Shown piece by piece: positions 40,107 to 48,687 of a stretch of 50,864 bases of DNA. Within the stretch, counting starts at the first letter, position 1, and every line of letters begins with the position of its first letter. Below the pieces are notes generated by a model. It had not been told where the DNA came from and ran no database searches. It worked only from the letters and a program-made list of their open reading frames with translations. The translations under genes and the position numbers were made by a program. Source of the DNA: Bog-564 sp035509915 (GTDB taxonomy: Bacteria; Actinomycetota; Acidimicrobiia; Acidimicrobiales; UBA8190); NCBI GenBank assembly GCA_035509915.1, contig DATKIB010000003.1:1-50864 (forward strand). Reading direction: 5' to 3'.

Positions 40107-41489
40107 TCAGCGGTGGAGCCGGGTACCGCGTGGGGAGTCCTCCACCACCCATCCGGCGCGCTGGAGCTCGTCGCGGATCGCGTCGGCCCTGCCCCAGTCG
40201 CCGGCTGACCGGGCGGCGTCGCGCTCTGCGACGATTGCGGCAGTCTGCGGATCGACGTCGGTGTCCCCGCCCCGCAGAGTGAGACCCATGGCTCCGCACA
40301 GCACCGCCACGGTGACGGCCAGAGCGCGGGCATCGACGTCCTCTCCGGCGTCGGCGAGCGCGTTCGCACGCCGGACGGTCTCGAACACCGCGGCAAGCGC
40401 TGCGGGTGTGTCGAGGTCGTCGTCCATGAGCTCGAGGAACTCGCCGAGCACCCGCGGGTCGGCGCCGGCGGCCTCAGCCGCCTCGAGCGTCACCCCCGAC
40501 AGTTCGGAGTCGAGCTCGAAACGCCGAGCCAGCGAGTCCAGGCGCGCCAACGCCTCCTCGGCGTCGGCGATCGTCTCGGGAGTCACCTCGATAGGCGAGC
40601 GGTAGTGCGATCGCAGTACCAGGAGCCGGTACGCGCGGGCGTCGGTCCTGGCGAGCAGGTCCGTGAGCGAGGTGAAGTTGCCCAACGACTTGGACATCTT
40701 CTCGCCCTCGACCTCCACCCAACCGTTGTGCACCCAGTGACGGGCGAAGCTCCTCCCTAGCGCTACCGCCTGCGCTCGCTCGTTCTCGTGGTGGGGGAAG
40801 ATGAGGTCGATCGCCCCACCATGCAGGTCGAATCCTTCACCGAGAAGGTCGAGCGACATGACCACGCACTCTGTGTGCCAACCCGGCCGCCCGGCACCCC
40901 AAGGGGCGTCCCATGTGGGCTCGCCCGGCTTGGCCCCTTTCCACAGCACGAAGTCGAGCGGGGAGCGCTTCTCCTCGTTGGCCTCTATACGAGCTCCCGA
41001 TCGCAGCGACTCCAGCGGCTGGTGGGCGAGCAGGCCATAGCCGCTCACCTCGGAGGTGTCGAGGTAGATACCGTCGGACGTGGGGTATGCGGCCCCCGAG
41101 CCGAGCAGCTGGCCGATGACGTCGATCATCCCGTTGACGTACTCCGTCGCATGAGGTGTGTGATCGGGACGCAGGACCCCGAGACTGTCCATGGCGGACC
41201 ACCATTGCGCTTCGAACTCCGCTGCGACCTCCGGCTCGCTGCGGCCCTCGGCCGCCGCTCTCTGGATGATGTGGTCGTCGATGTCGGTGACGTTCGAGAC
41301 GTAACGGACGTCGAGCCCCCGAAACTTGAGGTACCTGCGCAAGACGTCGAACACGAGCGTGAACCGGCCGTGGCCGATGTGGGGGAGGTCGTAGACGGTC
41401 GGGCCGCACACGTACATCGACACCCTTCCCTCGTCGCGCAGCTCGAGGGGCCTCACACTCATGGTGCCCGTGTCGTGGAGGCGCAGCAC
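40107..41489 (-). CDS. cysS: Cysteinyl-tRNA synthetase
   Basis: This 460-residue class I synthetase has the zinc ligand and HIGH region YVCGPTVYDLPHIGHGR, the SNVTDIDDHI segment, GWHTECVVMS and FPHHENERAQ for zinc and Cys recognition, and EKMSKSLGN. The MshC mycothiol ligase is a close relative, but the full-length C-terminal anticodon region favours CysRS. GTG 41489 is supported by the family N-terminus LRLHDTGT; ATG 41462 is nine codons further in. TACCGT ends six bases before GTG 41489, so the mRNA may be leaderless. It diverges from valS with 20 bases between start codons. Confidence 0.93.
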   Translation of the reverse strand: MLRLHDTGTMSVRPLELRDEGRVSMYVCGPTVYDLPHIGHGRFTLVFDVLRRYLKFRGLDVRYVSNVTDIDDHIIQRAAAEGRSEPEVAAEFEAQWWSAMDSLGVLRPDHTPHATEYVNGMIDVIGQLLGSGAAYPTSDGIYLDTSEVSGYGLLAHQPLESLRSGARIEANEEKRSPLDFVLWKGAKPGEPTWDAPWGAGRPGWHTECVVMSLDLLGEGFDLHGGAIDLIFPHHENERAQAVALGRSFARHWVHNGWVEVEGEKMSKSLGNFTSLTDLLARTDARAYRLLVLRSHYRSPIEVTPETIADAEEALARLDSLARRFELDSELSGVTLEAAEAAGADPRVLGEFLELMDDDLDTPAALAAVFETVRRANALADAGEDVDARALAVTVAVLCGAMGLTLRGGDTDVDPQTAAIVAERDAARSAGDWGRADAIRDELQRAGWVVEDSPRGTRLHR

Positions 41490-41494
41490 TCCGG

Positions 41495-41501
41495 TACGGT
41501 A
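41495..41501. promoter_or_regulatory. Overlapping divergent -10 boxes shared by cysS and valS
   Basis: TACGGTA reads TACGGT on the plus strand (nine bases before valS ATG 41510) and TACCGT on the minus strand (six bases before cysS GTG 41489). The two TANNNT boxes overlap by five bases in a 20-base gap, so RNA polymerase should not be able to occupy both at once. Confidence 0.5.
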
Positions 41502-41509
41502 ACCCGATC

Positions 41510-44074
41510 ATGAACGAACCGGTGCAAGGAGCCGAAGCCTCCCCAGTCCAGGGTGCGAGGATCCCCGAACGCCCGTCCATCGACGGGCTCGAGGACAAAT
41601 GGAGCCGGCTCTGGGAGAGCCAGGGGACCTACCGCTTCGACCGGAACAAGATCCGCACGGAGATATTCGCCATCGACACCCCGCCCCCGACGGTGTCGGG
41701 TGCCCTGCACATGGGATCGGTCTTCGGCTACGTCCAGACGGACGCCATCGCGAGGTACCGAAGGATGCGGGGCTGGGAGCTCTTCTACCCGATGGGGTGG
41801 GACGACAACGGGCTCCCCACCGAGCGCAGGGTCCAGAACTACTTCGGGGTGCGCTGCGATCCCTCCTTGGCCTACGACCCGGATTTCGAACCCCCCGGCA
41901 ACCCTCCCGACCCTGCCGTCTCGATCAGCCGGCCCAACTTCATCGAGCTGTGTCACAAGCTCACGTCCCAGGACGAGCAGGCATTCGAGGACCTGTGGCG
42001 GCGCCTCGGCCTGTCGGTGGACTGGACCCAGACGTACGCCACGATCGGCGACCGTGCCCGGCGGGCCAGCCAACGCATGTTCCTCCGCAACCTGGCTCGC
42101 GGCGAGGCGTACTCGGCCGAGGCTCCCACGCTCTGGGACGTGGACCACCAGACGGCGGTCGCCCAGGCCGAGCTCGAGGACCGCGAGGTCGCCGGCGCCT
42201 ACCACCGGTTGCGGTTCGACGACATCGTGATCGAGACGACGCGACCCGAGCTGCTCGCGGCGTGTGTGGCGCTCGTGGCTCATCCCGACGACGCCCGCTA
42301 CACCGGCCGCTTCGGCACGTCGGTACATAGCCCGTTGTTCGGGACCGAAGTCCCTGTGCTCGCGCACGGTCTCGCCGACCCGGACAAGGGCACAGGGATC
42401 GCAATGGTGTGCACCTTCGGCGACCTCACCGACGTCATCTGGTGGCGCGAGCTCCAGCTGCCGATCCGCGCGATCGTGACTCGCAACGGCCGCATCTCGA
42501 CCCAACCGCCGCCCGGCCTCTCGGAATCGCCCGCGTGGCGCGAGCTGTCCGGCAAGACCCTGGCGGCGGCGCGCAAGCGAATCGTCGAGTTGCTCGCGCA
42601 GTCAGGAGACCTGGTGGGCGAGCCGCGGCCCATTACCCACCCCGTCAAGTTCTACGAGCGCGGAGAGCGGCCGCTCGAGATCGTGACGAGCCGGCAGTGG
42701 TACATCCGAAACGGGGGTCGTGACGAGCCACTGCGCGAAGCCATGAGGCAAAGGGGCGAGGAGCTCGACTGGCACCCTTCGTCGATGCACGCCCGCTACG
42801 AGAACTGGGTGGGGGGATTGAACGGCGACTGGCTCATAAGCCGCCAGCGCTTCTTCGGAGTGCCGTTCCCCCTCTGGTACCCACTCGAGCCGGGCGGGAC
42901 GGTCGACTACGAGCACCCACTCCTGCCCGACGAGGGCCGCTTGCCTCTCGACCCCACGACCGAGGCACCGGCGGGCTACACAGAGTCCCAACGCGGCGAG
43001 CCACACGGCTTCGTCGGGGAAACCGACGTCATGGACACGTGGGCGACATCGTCGCTTACTCCCCAAATCGCCAGCGGTTGGGAAGATGACCCCGACCTCT
43101 TCGAGCGCGTGTTCCCGATGGACCTTCGTCCCCAGGGACCCGAGATCATCCGGACCTGGCTCTTCGCCACTGCGCTGAGGTCCCACTTCGAGCACGGCCG
43201 GCTCCCTTGGCAGAACGCCGCCATCAATGGATGGGTGCTCGACCCCGAACGAAAGAAGATGTCGAAATCCAAGGGCAACGTCATCACTCCCGTCGGGTTG
43301 CTCGAGCAGCACGGGAGCGACGCAGTGCGCTACTGGGCGGCCTCGGGACGACCAGGCGTCGATACCGCATTCGACGACGCACAGGTCAAGGTCGGGCGAA
43401 GGCTCGCCATAAAGGTCCTGAACGCGTCACGCTTTGCTCTCGGCAGGAAGGACGTCGGTGGGTACACGACCGCGGAAGCGGTATCGGCTCCGATCGACCT
43501 CGCCATGCTGGCGGGACTCGCCGAGATGATCACCGAGGCGACGAAGGCCTTCGACGCCTACGATTACGCACGTGCGCTCGAGCGCACCGAGGCCTTCTTC
43601 TGGTCCTTCTGCGACGACTATCTCGAGCTTGTGAAAGCGCGGTCCTACGAGCCTGGCGATCTTCCGGAGGCGGTGTCGGCACGAGCGGCATTGGGCATCG
43701 CTCTGTCCGTGCAGTTGCGCCTCCTCGCGCCGTTCCTGCCCTTCGTCAGCGAAGAGGTGTGGTCGTGGTGGCACGAGGGCTCCATACACAAAGAGCGCTG
43801 GCCCGAGGTCGCCGAGCTGCCCGTCGAAGCTCTCGCGGCGGGCACCGCCGTGCTCGACATGGCGTCCTATGTGCTCGGTGAGGTCCGCAAGGCCAAGACC
43901 ACGGCCAAGCGCTCGATGCGCGCGGAGGTGTCACGACTGACCGTGATCGACGAGCCCGGCCGGCTCTGGCTGCTCGCCCAGGCGGAGTCCGACCTGCGTC
44001 AGGCCGGGAGCGTCCTGGACCTCGTGACGGGCCCGGGCGACCAGGCCGTGATGGTGGAGCTGGCCCCCGAATAG
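41510..44074 (+). CDS. valS: Valyl-tRNA synthetase
   Basis: This 854-residue class I synthetase has PPTVSGALHMG (HIGH equivalent, here HMGS), an editing domain with ETTRPELLAACVALVAHP, GWDDNGLPTERRVQNY, GVPFPLWYP, DTWATSSLTPQ and EKKMSKSKGNVITP-type KMSKS. It charges tRNA-Val and edits mischarged threonine. The C-terminus lacks a long coiled-coil arm beyond ~854 residues, as in many actinobacterial or archaeal-type ValRS. ATG 41510 has no ribosome site; a TACGGT box is nine bases upstream. The next gene, an SDR, starts 50 bases after the stop. Confidence 0.94.
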   Translation: MNEPVQGAEASPVQGARIPERPSIDGLEDKWSRLWESQGTYRFDRNKIRTEIFAIDTPPPTVSGALHMGSVFGYVQTDAIARYRRMRGWELFYPMGWDDNGLPTERRVQNYFGVRCDPSLAYDPDFEPPGNPPDPAVSISRPNFIELCHKLTSQDEQAFEDLWRRLGLSVDWTQTYATIGDRARRASQRMFLRNLARGEAYSAEAPTLWDVDHQTAVAQAELEDREVAGAYHRLRFDDIVIETTRPELLAACVALVAHPDDARYTGRFGTSVHSPLFGTEVPVLAHGLADPDKGTGIAMVCTFGDLTDVIWWRELQLPIRAIVTRNGRISTQPPPGLSESPAWRELSGKTLAAARKRIVELLAQSGDLVGEPRPITHPVKFYERGERPLEIVTSRQWYIRNGGRDEPLREAMRQRGEELDWHPSSMHARYENWVGGLNGDWLISRQRFFGVPFPLWYPLEPGGTVDYEHPLLPDEGRLPLDPTTEAPAGYTESQRGEPHGFVGETDVMDTWATSSLTPQIASGWEDDPDLFERVFPMDLRPQGPEIIRTWLFATALRSHFEHGRLPWQNAAINGWVLDPERKKMSKSKGNVITPVGLLEQHGSDAVRYWAASGRPGVDTAFDDAQVKVGRRLAIKVLNASRFALGRKDVGGYTTAEAVSAPIDLAMLAGLAEMITEATKAFDAYDYARALERTEAFFWSFCDDYLELVKARSYEPGDLPEAVSARAALGIALSVQLRLLAPFLPFVSEEVWSWWHEGSIHKERWPEVAELPVEALAAGTAVLDMASYVLGEVRKAKTTAKRSMRAEVSRLTVIDEPGRLWLLAQAESDLRQAGSVLDLVTGPGDQAVMVELAPE

Positions 44075-44124
44075 GCGTCTCGCCGAGAGCCGCGTAGATT
44101 CTCGGGTCGGCGAAAGGAAGGACG

Positions 44125-45000
44125 ATGGACGTGGCGGACATGACCGGCAAGACGGTCGTGATCACGGGGGCGAACTCAGGTATAGGCAAGGAGACCGCTG
44201 TGGGCCTGGCCCGCTCGGGTGCGCGAGTGGTGGCGACCGCACGCGACGCGGGGCGGGGTGCGGCGGCAGTCGCGGACATCCGCGATCGCAGCGGCAGCGA
44301 CGGAGTCGAGCTCGTCGTCTTCGACTTGGGCCTCCTCTCGTCGGTGCGCGAGGGGGCGGCCCAGATCCTCGCGGCGTGCGACAGGATCGACGTGCTTGTC
44401 AACAACGCAGGGATCGTTCTCTCGCAGAGACGTGTGACCCCCGACGGTCTCGAAGCCACCTTCGCCGTCAACCATCTCGGGCCTTTCCTTTTGACTCAGC
44501 TGCTCCTCGACCGGATCGTGCAGAGCGCGCCGGCGCGCATCGTGAACGTCGCCTCCACCGCCCACAGAGGGGCGAGGCACGGCCTCGACTTCGACGATCT
44601 GCAGTCGACCCATGGATATGGCGGGATGCAGGTGTACTCCAAGTCGAAGCTGGCGAACATCTACTTCACCACTGAGCTCGCAAGGCGGCTCGACGGCACG
44701 GGAGTGACTGCCAATTGCCTGCACCCGGGCACCGTCGCTACGGGGTACGGCCGCGACGGGGACGCTACGGGTCTGCTGGGATTCGGCCTCAAGATCGGAG
44801 CCCCGTTCCTGCTCACGCCCGAAAAGGGCGCTCGCACCTCGATCTACCTGGCGTCGTCGCCACAGGTCGCGGCTGTGAGCGGCGAGTACTTCGCGAAGTG
44901 CAAGCCGCGCACCACATCCGAAGCGGCACAGGACGACGAAGCGGCGAAGCGGCTATGGCAGGTGAGCGAGGAGCTCGTTCAGCCAGCCTCCCCCATATAG
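44125..45000 (+). CDS. Short-chain dehydrogenase/reductase (retinol dehydrogenase-like)
   Basis: This 291-residue SDR has TGANSGIGKET, the NADP-type Arg after strand 2 (ATARDAGRG), VNNAGIV, NVASTAHRG with the catalytic Ser, YSKSKLANIYF (YxxxK) and HPGTVATG. Length and the YSKSKLAN signature fit the retinol dehydrogenase-like/WW-oxidoreductase SDR group; the substrate is unknown. ATG 44125 has GGAAGG nearby upstream. Its 3' end overlaps the convergent ABC ATPase gene by 22 bases (44979-45000), so antisense effects on both mRNAs are possible. Confidence 0.9.
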   Translation: MDVADMTGKTVVITGANSGIGKETAVGLARSGARVVATARDAGRGAAAVADIRDRSGSDGVELVVFDLGLLSSVREGAAQILAACDRIDVLVNNAGIVLSQRRVTPDGLEATFAVNHLGPFLLTQLLLDRIVQSAPARIVNVASTAHRGARHGLDFDDLQSTHGYGGMQVYSKSKLANIYFTTELARRLDGTGVTANCLHPGTVATGYGRDGDATGLLGFGLKIGAPFLLTPEKGARTSIYLASSPQVAAVSGEYFAKCKPRTTSEAAQDDEAAKRLWQVSEELVQPASPI

Positions 45001-46571
45001 GCGCTCATCAGCTCGGTTCCCACTTGTTCGGGATCGCCGCTTCGCACGATCCTCCCGTTCACCATCACGGCCGCAATGTCTGCCATCTCCAATGCTGTCT
45101 GCGCGAATTGCTCGACGATCACCACCGTGAGGTGCTCGCTCCTCACAGCCTCTGCGAGCAGGTCGTACAGCTCAGCGACGATCCGCGGGGCGAGACCCAT
45201 GGAGAGCTCGTCCACGAGCAGCACGCTCGGCTCGGTGTAGAGCGCCCGGGCGAGGGCGAGCATCTGCTGTTCGCCGCCCGAAAGGCGCCCGGCGAGCTGA
45301 CGGCGGCGGGCGCCCAGCACCCCGAAGCGCTCGAAGGTTCGCTCCTCGAGGTCGCGTCTGACGCCGCCCCGGTACGTGTACATGAGAAGGTTCTCGGTGA
45401 CGGTCAAGTTGGGGAAGACCCCGCGTCCTTCGAGCATCGCGCACAGCCCTCTGCGTGCAAGGCGGTCCGATGGTGTGCGCCCGATCGGCTCCCCGCGGTA
45501 ACGCACCGATCCGGAGGTGGGCTGCATCTGCCCGCAGGCCACCTTTAGCAATGTGGTCTTGCCGGCCCCGTTGGGGCCGAGCAGCGCCAGGACCTTTCCC
45601 TCGGCCACCGAGAGCGAGACATCGTGGACGACCTCGATCCTCCCGTAGGCCGCACGGACTTGCTCGAGCTCGAGCGCCAGCGGTTCGGAATCGCGCCCGG
45701 GAGCCTCGTCCGGCCCGCGGTGTCGACTCGATACGTCGCGTGGTCTGCGGCCGGATGCGGATGGGGCGAGAAGCTCGCGCATCACCTCTGCGCGCTCGCC
45801 GTAAGCGGCGGCAGCCTTGCCGGCGCGCTGCTCTGGATCGACGGGAGTGGCAGTACCACCCAGGTAGGCGAGCTGGACCGCCTCGTCCTCGCGCACGGCC
45901 GCGGGCTCCCCACCCGCGATCACTTTGCCGAAGTCGAGGACCGTCACGTGGTCGCAGACGCCCATCACCAAGCTCATGTCGTGCTCGACGAGCAGCACCG
46001 CCGTGCCCTCGTCGGCAACTCTCCGTAGGACCTCGCCGAGCCCGGACGTCTCGGTCTGGTCGAGCCCCGCGCTCGGCTCGTCGAGCAGCAGCACCGAGGG
46101 CGAGGTGGCGAGCGCACGCGCCAGCTCCACGAGCCGGGCGAGGCCCGTGGGAAGGACGTCGGCGGGCTCGCCGGCGACATCGACGAGACCGACCCGTTGG
46201 AGCAGCTGCTCGGCGAATCGCATCGGGGAGAGGCCGGCGGGTAGCCGCCTGCGCTGGGACTCTGCCGCCATCCGTACGTTGTCGCGCGCCGTGAGGGTGC
46301 CAAAGAGCTCCAGGCGCTGGAAGGTCCTCGCGAGCCCCAGGCGCGCCCTGCGGTGGGGCGCGAGGCGCGTGATCTCGCGGTCGTCGAGAAGCACCTTCCC
46401 CGAGGTGGGCGCCTGGAGCCCCGTGACCACGTTGAACAACGTGGTCTTGCCGGCACCGTTCGGGCCTATGAGCCCGCCCAGCATGCCCGCACCCAGCTCG
46501 AGGTCCACCGCGTCGAGCGCGACCACCCCCCCGAACCGGACGGTGATCCCCTCGACGGCGAGCCTTTCCAC
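44979..46571 (-). CDS. Fused LivG-LivF-type ABC ATPases
   Basis: This 530-residue protein holds two ABC ATPase domains of the branched-chain amino acid (HAAT) family. Domain 1 (~1-245, LivG-like) has GPNGAGKTTLFNVVTG, PTGLARLVELARALA (a divergent signature) and LLLDEPSAGLD. Domain 2 (~300-530, LivF-like) has GPNGAGKTTLLKVACG, LSGGEQQMLALARAL and Walker B LLVDELSMGLAP. The linker of ~60 residues is Ala/Arg-rich. In most genomes these are separate genes. GTG 46571 begins two bases after the permease fusion's stop. The domain 1 signature lacks the LSGGQ form (PTGLARLVE), so its ATP site may be weak. Confidence 0.92.
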   Translation of the reverse strand: MERLAVEGITVRFGGVVALDAVDLELGAGMLGGLIGPNGAGKTTLFNVVTGLQAPTSGKVLLDDREITRLAPHRRARLGLARTFQRLELFGTLTARDNVRMAAESQRRRLPAGLSPMRFAEQLLQRVGLVDVAGEPADVLPTGLARLVELARALATSPSVLLLDEPSAGLDQTETSGLGEVLRRVADEGTAVLLVEHDMSLVMGVCDHVTVLDFGKVIAGGEPAAVREDEAVQLAYLGGTATPVDPEQRAGKAAAAYGERAEVMRELLAPSASGRRPRDVSSRHRGPDEAPGRDSEPLALELEQVRAAYGRIEVVHDVSLSVAEGKVLALLGPNGAGKTTLLKVACGQMQPTSGSVRYRGEPIGRTPSDRLARRGLCAMLEGRGVFPNLTVTENLLMYTYRGGVRRDLEERTFERFGVLGARRRQLAGRLSGGEQQMLALARALYTEPSVLLVDELSMGLAPRIVAELYDLLAEAVRSEHLTVVIVEQFAQTALEMADIAAVMVNGRIVRSGDPEQVGTELMSAYMGEAG

Positions 46572-46573
46572 TC

Positions 46574-48481
46574 TCAGCGCACCTGTGTGCTCAGGGCTCC
46601 GGCAGCGGGCGGCGGGCCGGGCTGCCTGCGGAGCGAGTCCTTCCGGCCTTGCCTTCGCGCCCAGGCGTCGGCGACCTCCAGGTGGAGCCTGCCGATCCCC
46701 ACCGGATTGCGTACCGCGGCGAGGACGCCCGCCCCCAGCACGAGCTGGGTGAAGTTCGGGACCTGGGGCACGTGGACTCCCACAACCGGGCCCACAGCCA
46801 GCAACAGGCCTGCCATGACCGCACCGGACATGAGGCTCGTACCCGCGAGGGTCACGGCCACGAAGATCGAGATGCTGTAGAGGAACTGGAACTGCGCGGC
46901 ACCGACAGTCGTCTGGAGCCCGCCGTAGAGAGCGCCGGCAAGGCCGGCCATCCCTGCCGACAAGGAGAACACCACGAGCTTGGTCACCGTGAGGCTCGCC
47001 CCCACGGTGCTGCACGCGGCCGGAGAGTCACGCATCGCCACGAGTCTGCGGCCGAACGCGCTTCGTCGCAGCGCCCCCACGCCAACGATGCACAGCGCCA
47101 CAACGACCCCTAGCAGAACGTCGAAGGAGCCGTTGGATGTGAATCGCATACCGAATATGTCAGGGCGACCGACCGCGATCGTGCCGGCTTCCCCCATGAT
47201 CGACGAGGAGTTGAAGAAGATGTTGTCCATCAGGACGGCGAAGGACAGGGTGGCGAGCGCCAGGTAGAGCCCGCGCAGGCGAAGAGCGGGCGTCGCGAGC
47301 ACCGCTCCGACGGCCGCGCAAAGGGCGAAAGCCGCGAGCAGGCCCAGCACTGAGCCGCCGACCCAGTGCATCGCGACCGCGCCCACACCAAGGAAGCTGA
47401 ACTGGCAGAGCGAGATCTGACCTCCGTAGCCCGAAAGCAGCACCAGCGAGAGTCCCAGCAGGATGAACACGAGCACGTTCCCCAGGGTGAGGAGGTTGTT
47501 ACCGGTGAGGAGCACGCTGAGCACCGCCGTTGCACCGACGACCGCAGCCGCACCCAGAGCCGTGGTCGAGCTTCGCGCAGCAGGCAGCGGTCTGAAGCGT
47601 GCTACCTGCGCTAGGGCCAAGCGCGCCTCGGGGATGACCAGCAAGACGACGAAGAGCATCGCCATCGGGAGGGCCGCAGTGACGTCCGACACGGCGTCGG
47701 CGGGAACGTAACCGGTGGCCAGGGAGTAGGCGATACCGAGTGCCATTGCTCCGAGGAATGTGAGCGGAAGGCTGCGCAGACGCCCGACCACCGCCGCCGC
47801 GTACCCGGTGATCACGAGTTCTGTCAGGTTCAACTGCACCATCGTGGTCGGCGCCAAGAGGATCCCCGCCAGCGCCGCGAACATCACACCGATCATCCAC
47901 GCATAGGCGGAGATCCGGCCCGAAGAAGCGCCCGACAACGAGGCCAAGCCTGGGTCGTCCACGACCGCGCGCATCGCTACACCCGTACGGGTGCGCTTGA
48001 AGAAGAGTCTCAGGAGCAACGCCCCGACGACCGCGACACCGATCGTGATCACCTGTTCGTAACTGAGGTTCACCCCGCCGACGGACACCTGGTGCCCGTT
48101 GAAGAACTCGGGAACGGCGTACGTGTTGGACTGGCTCCAGATCGCGCCCCCGGCGCCGACGAGCACGAGCAGGAGCCCGAGGGTGACCGCGAGTCGGATG
48201 TTGGTCGACGCCCCGTGGAGAGGGCGCATCAGTACCCTCTCGAGCACCGCCCCGAAGACGGGCGCTGCCACCAGCAGCACCAGGGCCAAAGAGACCAGTG
48301 CCGGCAGGTGCCATCCCTGCCAGAGCTGCCAGAACAGGTAGGCCAGGATCATCCCGATGGCCCCGTGGGCGAAGTTGAAGATGCCGGTGGTGTTGTAGGT
48401 CAGGACGAGCCCGGTGGCGCTCACCGCGTAGATCGATCCGGTGACCACGCCCGCGATCAGCAGGCTCAAGAACTCGCTCAT
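46574..48481 (-). CDS. Fused LivH-LivM-type ABC permeases
   Basis: This 635-residue membrane protein joins two permeases. Residues ~1-290 are LivH-like (LLIAGVVTGSIYAVSATGLV, NTTGIFNFAHGAIGM, FKRTRTGVAMRAVVDD EAA-type loop). Residues ~305-600 are LivM-like (LSLVLLSGYGGQISLCQFSF, GLYLALATLSFAVLMDN, FGRRLVAMRDSPAACSTVG). Both carry the cytoplasmic coupling loops. The C-terminus ends in an Arg/Pro-rich tail. With the fused ATPase next to it, the whole membrane transporter is encoded by two genes. No substrate-binding protein gene is in the window. ATG 48481 overlaps a 29-codon ORF stop (ATGA). Confidence 0.92.
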   Translation of the reverse strand: MSEFLSLLIAGVVTGSIYAVSATGLVLTYNTTGIFNFAHGAIGMILAYLFWQLWQGWHLPALVSLALVLLVAAPVFGAVLERVLMRPLHGASTNIRLAVTLGLLLVLVGAGGAIWSQSNTYAVPEFFNGHQVSVGGVNLSYEQVITIGVAVVGALLLRLFFKRTRTGVAMRAVVDDPGLASLSGASSGRISAYAWMIGVMFAALAGILLAPTTMVQLNLTELVITGYAAAVVGRLRSLPLTFLGAMALGIAYSLATGYVPADAVSDVTAALPMAMLFVVLLVIPEARLALAQVARFRPLPAARSSTTALGAAAVVGATAVLSVLLTGNNLLTLGNVLVFILLGLSLVLLSGYGGQISLCQFSFLGVGAVAMHWVGGSVLGLLAAFALCAAVGAVLATPALRLRGLYLALATLSFAVLMDNIFFNSSSIMGEAGTIAVGRPDIFGMRFTSNGSFDVLLGVVVALCIVGVGALRRSAFGRRLVAMRDSPAACSTVGASLTVTKLVVFSLSAGMAGLAGALYGGLQTTVGAAQFQFLYSISIFVAVTLAGTSLMSGAVMAGLLLAVGPVVGVHVPQVPNFTQLVLGAGVLAAVRNPVGIGRLHLEVADAWARRQGRKDSLRRQPGPPPAAGALSTQVR

Positions 48482-48567
48482 GGCGCCCCGACCGCCTGGG
48501 CGATCCCCGGGCCCAGTACCTCGGGCCGTGGCCCCCAGGCAGGCGCCAGCTCGCTCGCTGTGAACAT
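48478..48567 (-). CDS. 29-codon ORF coupled to the permease gene
   Basis: The ORF MFTASELAPAWGPRPEVLGP continues to a stop at 48478 that overlaps the permease ATG (ATGA). Its ATG 48567 has GGAGG eight bases upstream, a better ribosome site than that of the permease. The peptide is Pro/Ala/Gly-rich without membrane segment or recognisable motif. It could be a leader that feeds ribosomes to the permease start, or a regulatory upstream ORF. No stretch of branched-chain codons typical of attenuator leaders is present. Confidence 0.4.
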   Translation of the reverse strand: MFTASELAPAWGPRPEVLGPGIAQAVGAP

Positions 48568-48650
48568 CGACCCCCTCCGACGCTCCGTGCCGCGGGGTGC
48601 TCGCCGCCGCCGGTGGAGCCCGGGCTCAGGGCACGAGAACGTGTTTCAGT

Positions 48651-48656
48651 ATGCTA
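48651..48656 (-). promoter_or_regulatory. -10-like TAGCAT upstream of the transporter genes
   Basis: On the minus strand TAGCAT lies in the only AT-rich patch (48643-48665) between the esterase stop (48688) and the 29-codon ORF. No -35 box is clear. It suggests the transporter has its own promoter. Confidence 0.3.
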
Positions 48657-48687
48657 TGCGGCATCAGGCGTCGCTGCGCCCGCTGGG

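Noticed and set aside
44081..44112. Hairpin CGCCGA/TCGGCG after valS
   Set aside because: The loop is 20 bases and the inner stem does not pair; it is too weak for a terminator call.
48616..48627. GAGCCCGGGCTC palindrome downstream of the esterase gene
   Set aside because: It has no loop and no T-run, and perfect GC palindromes of this size are expected by chance at this base composition.
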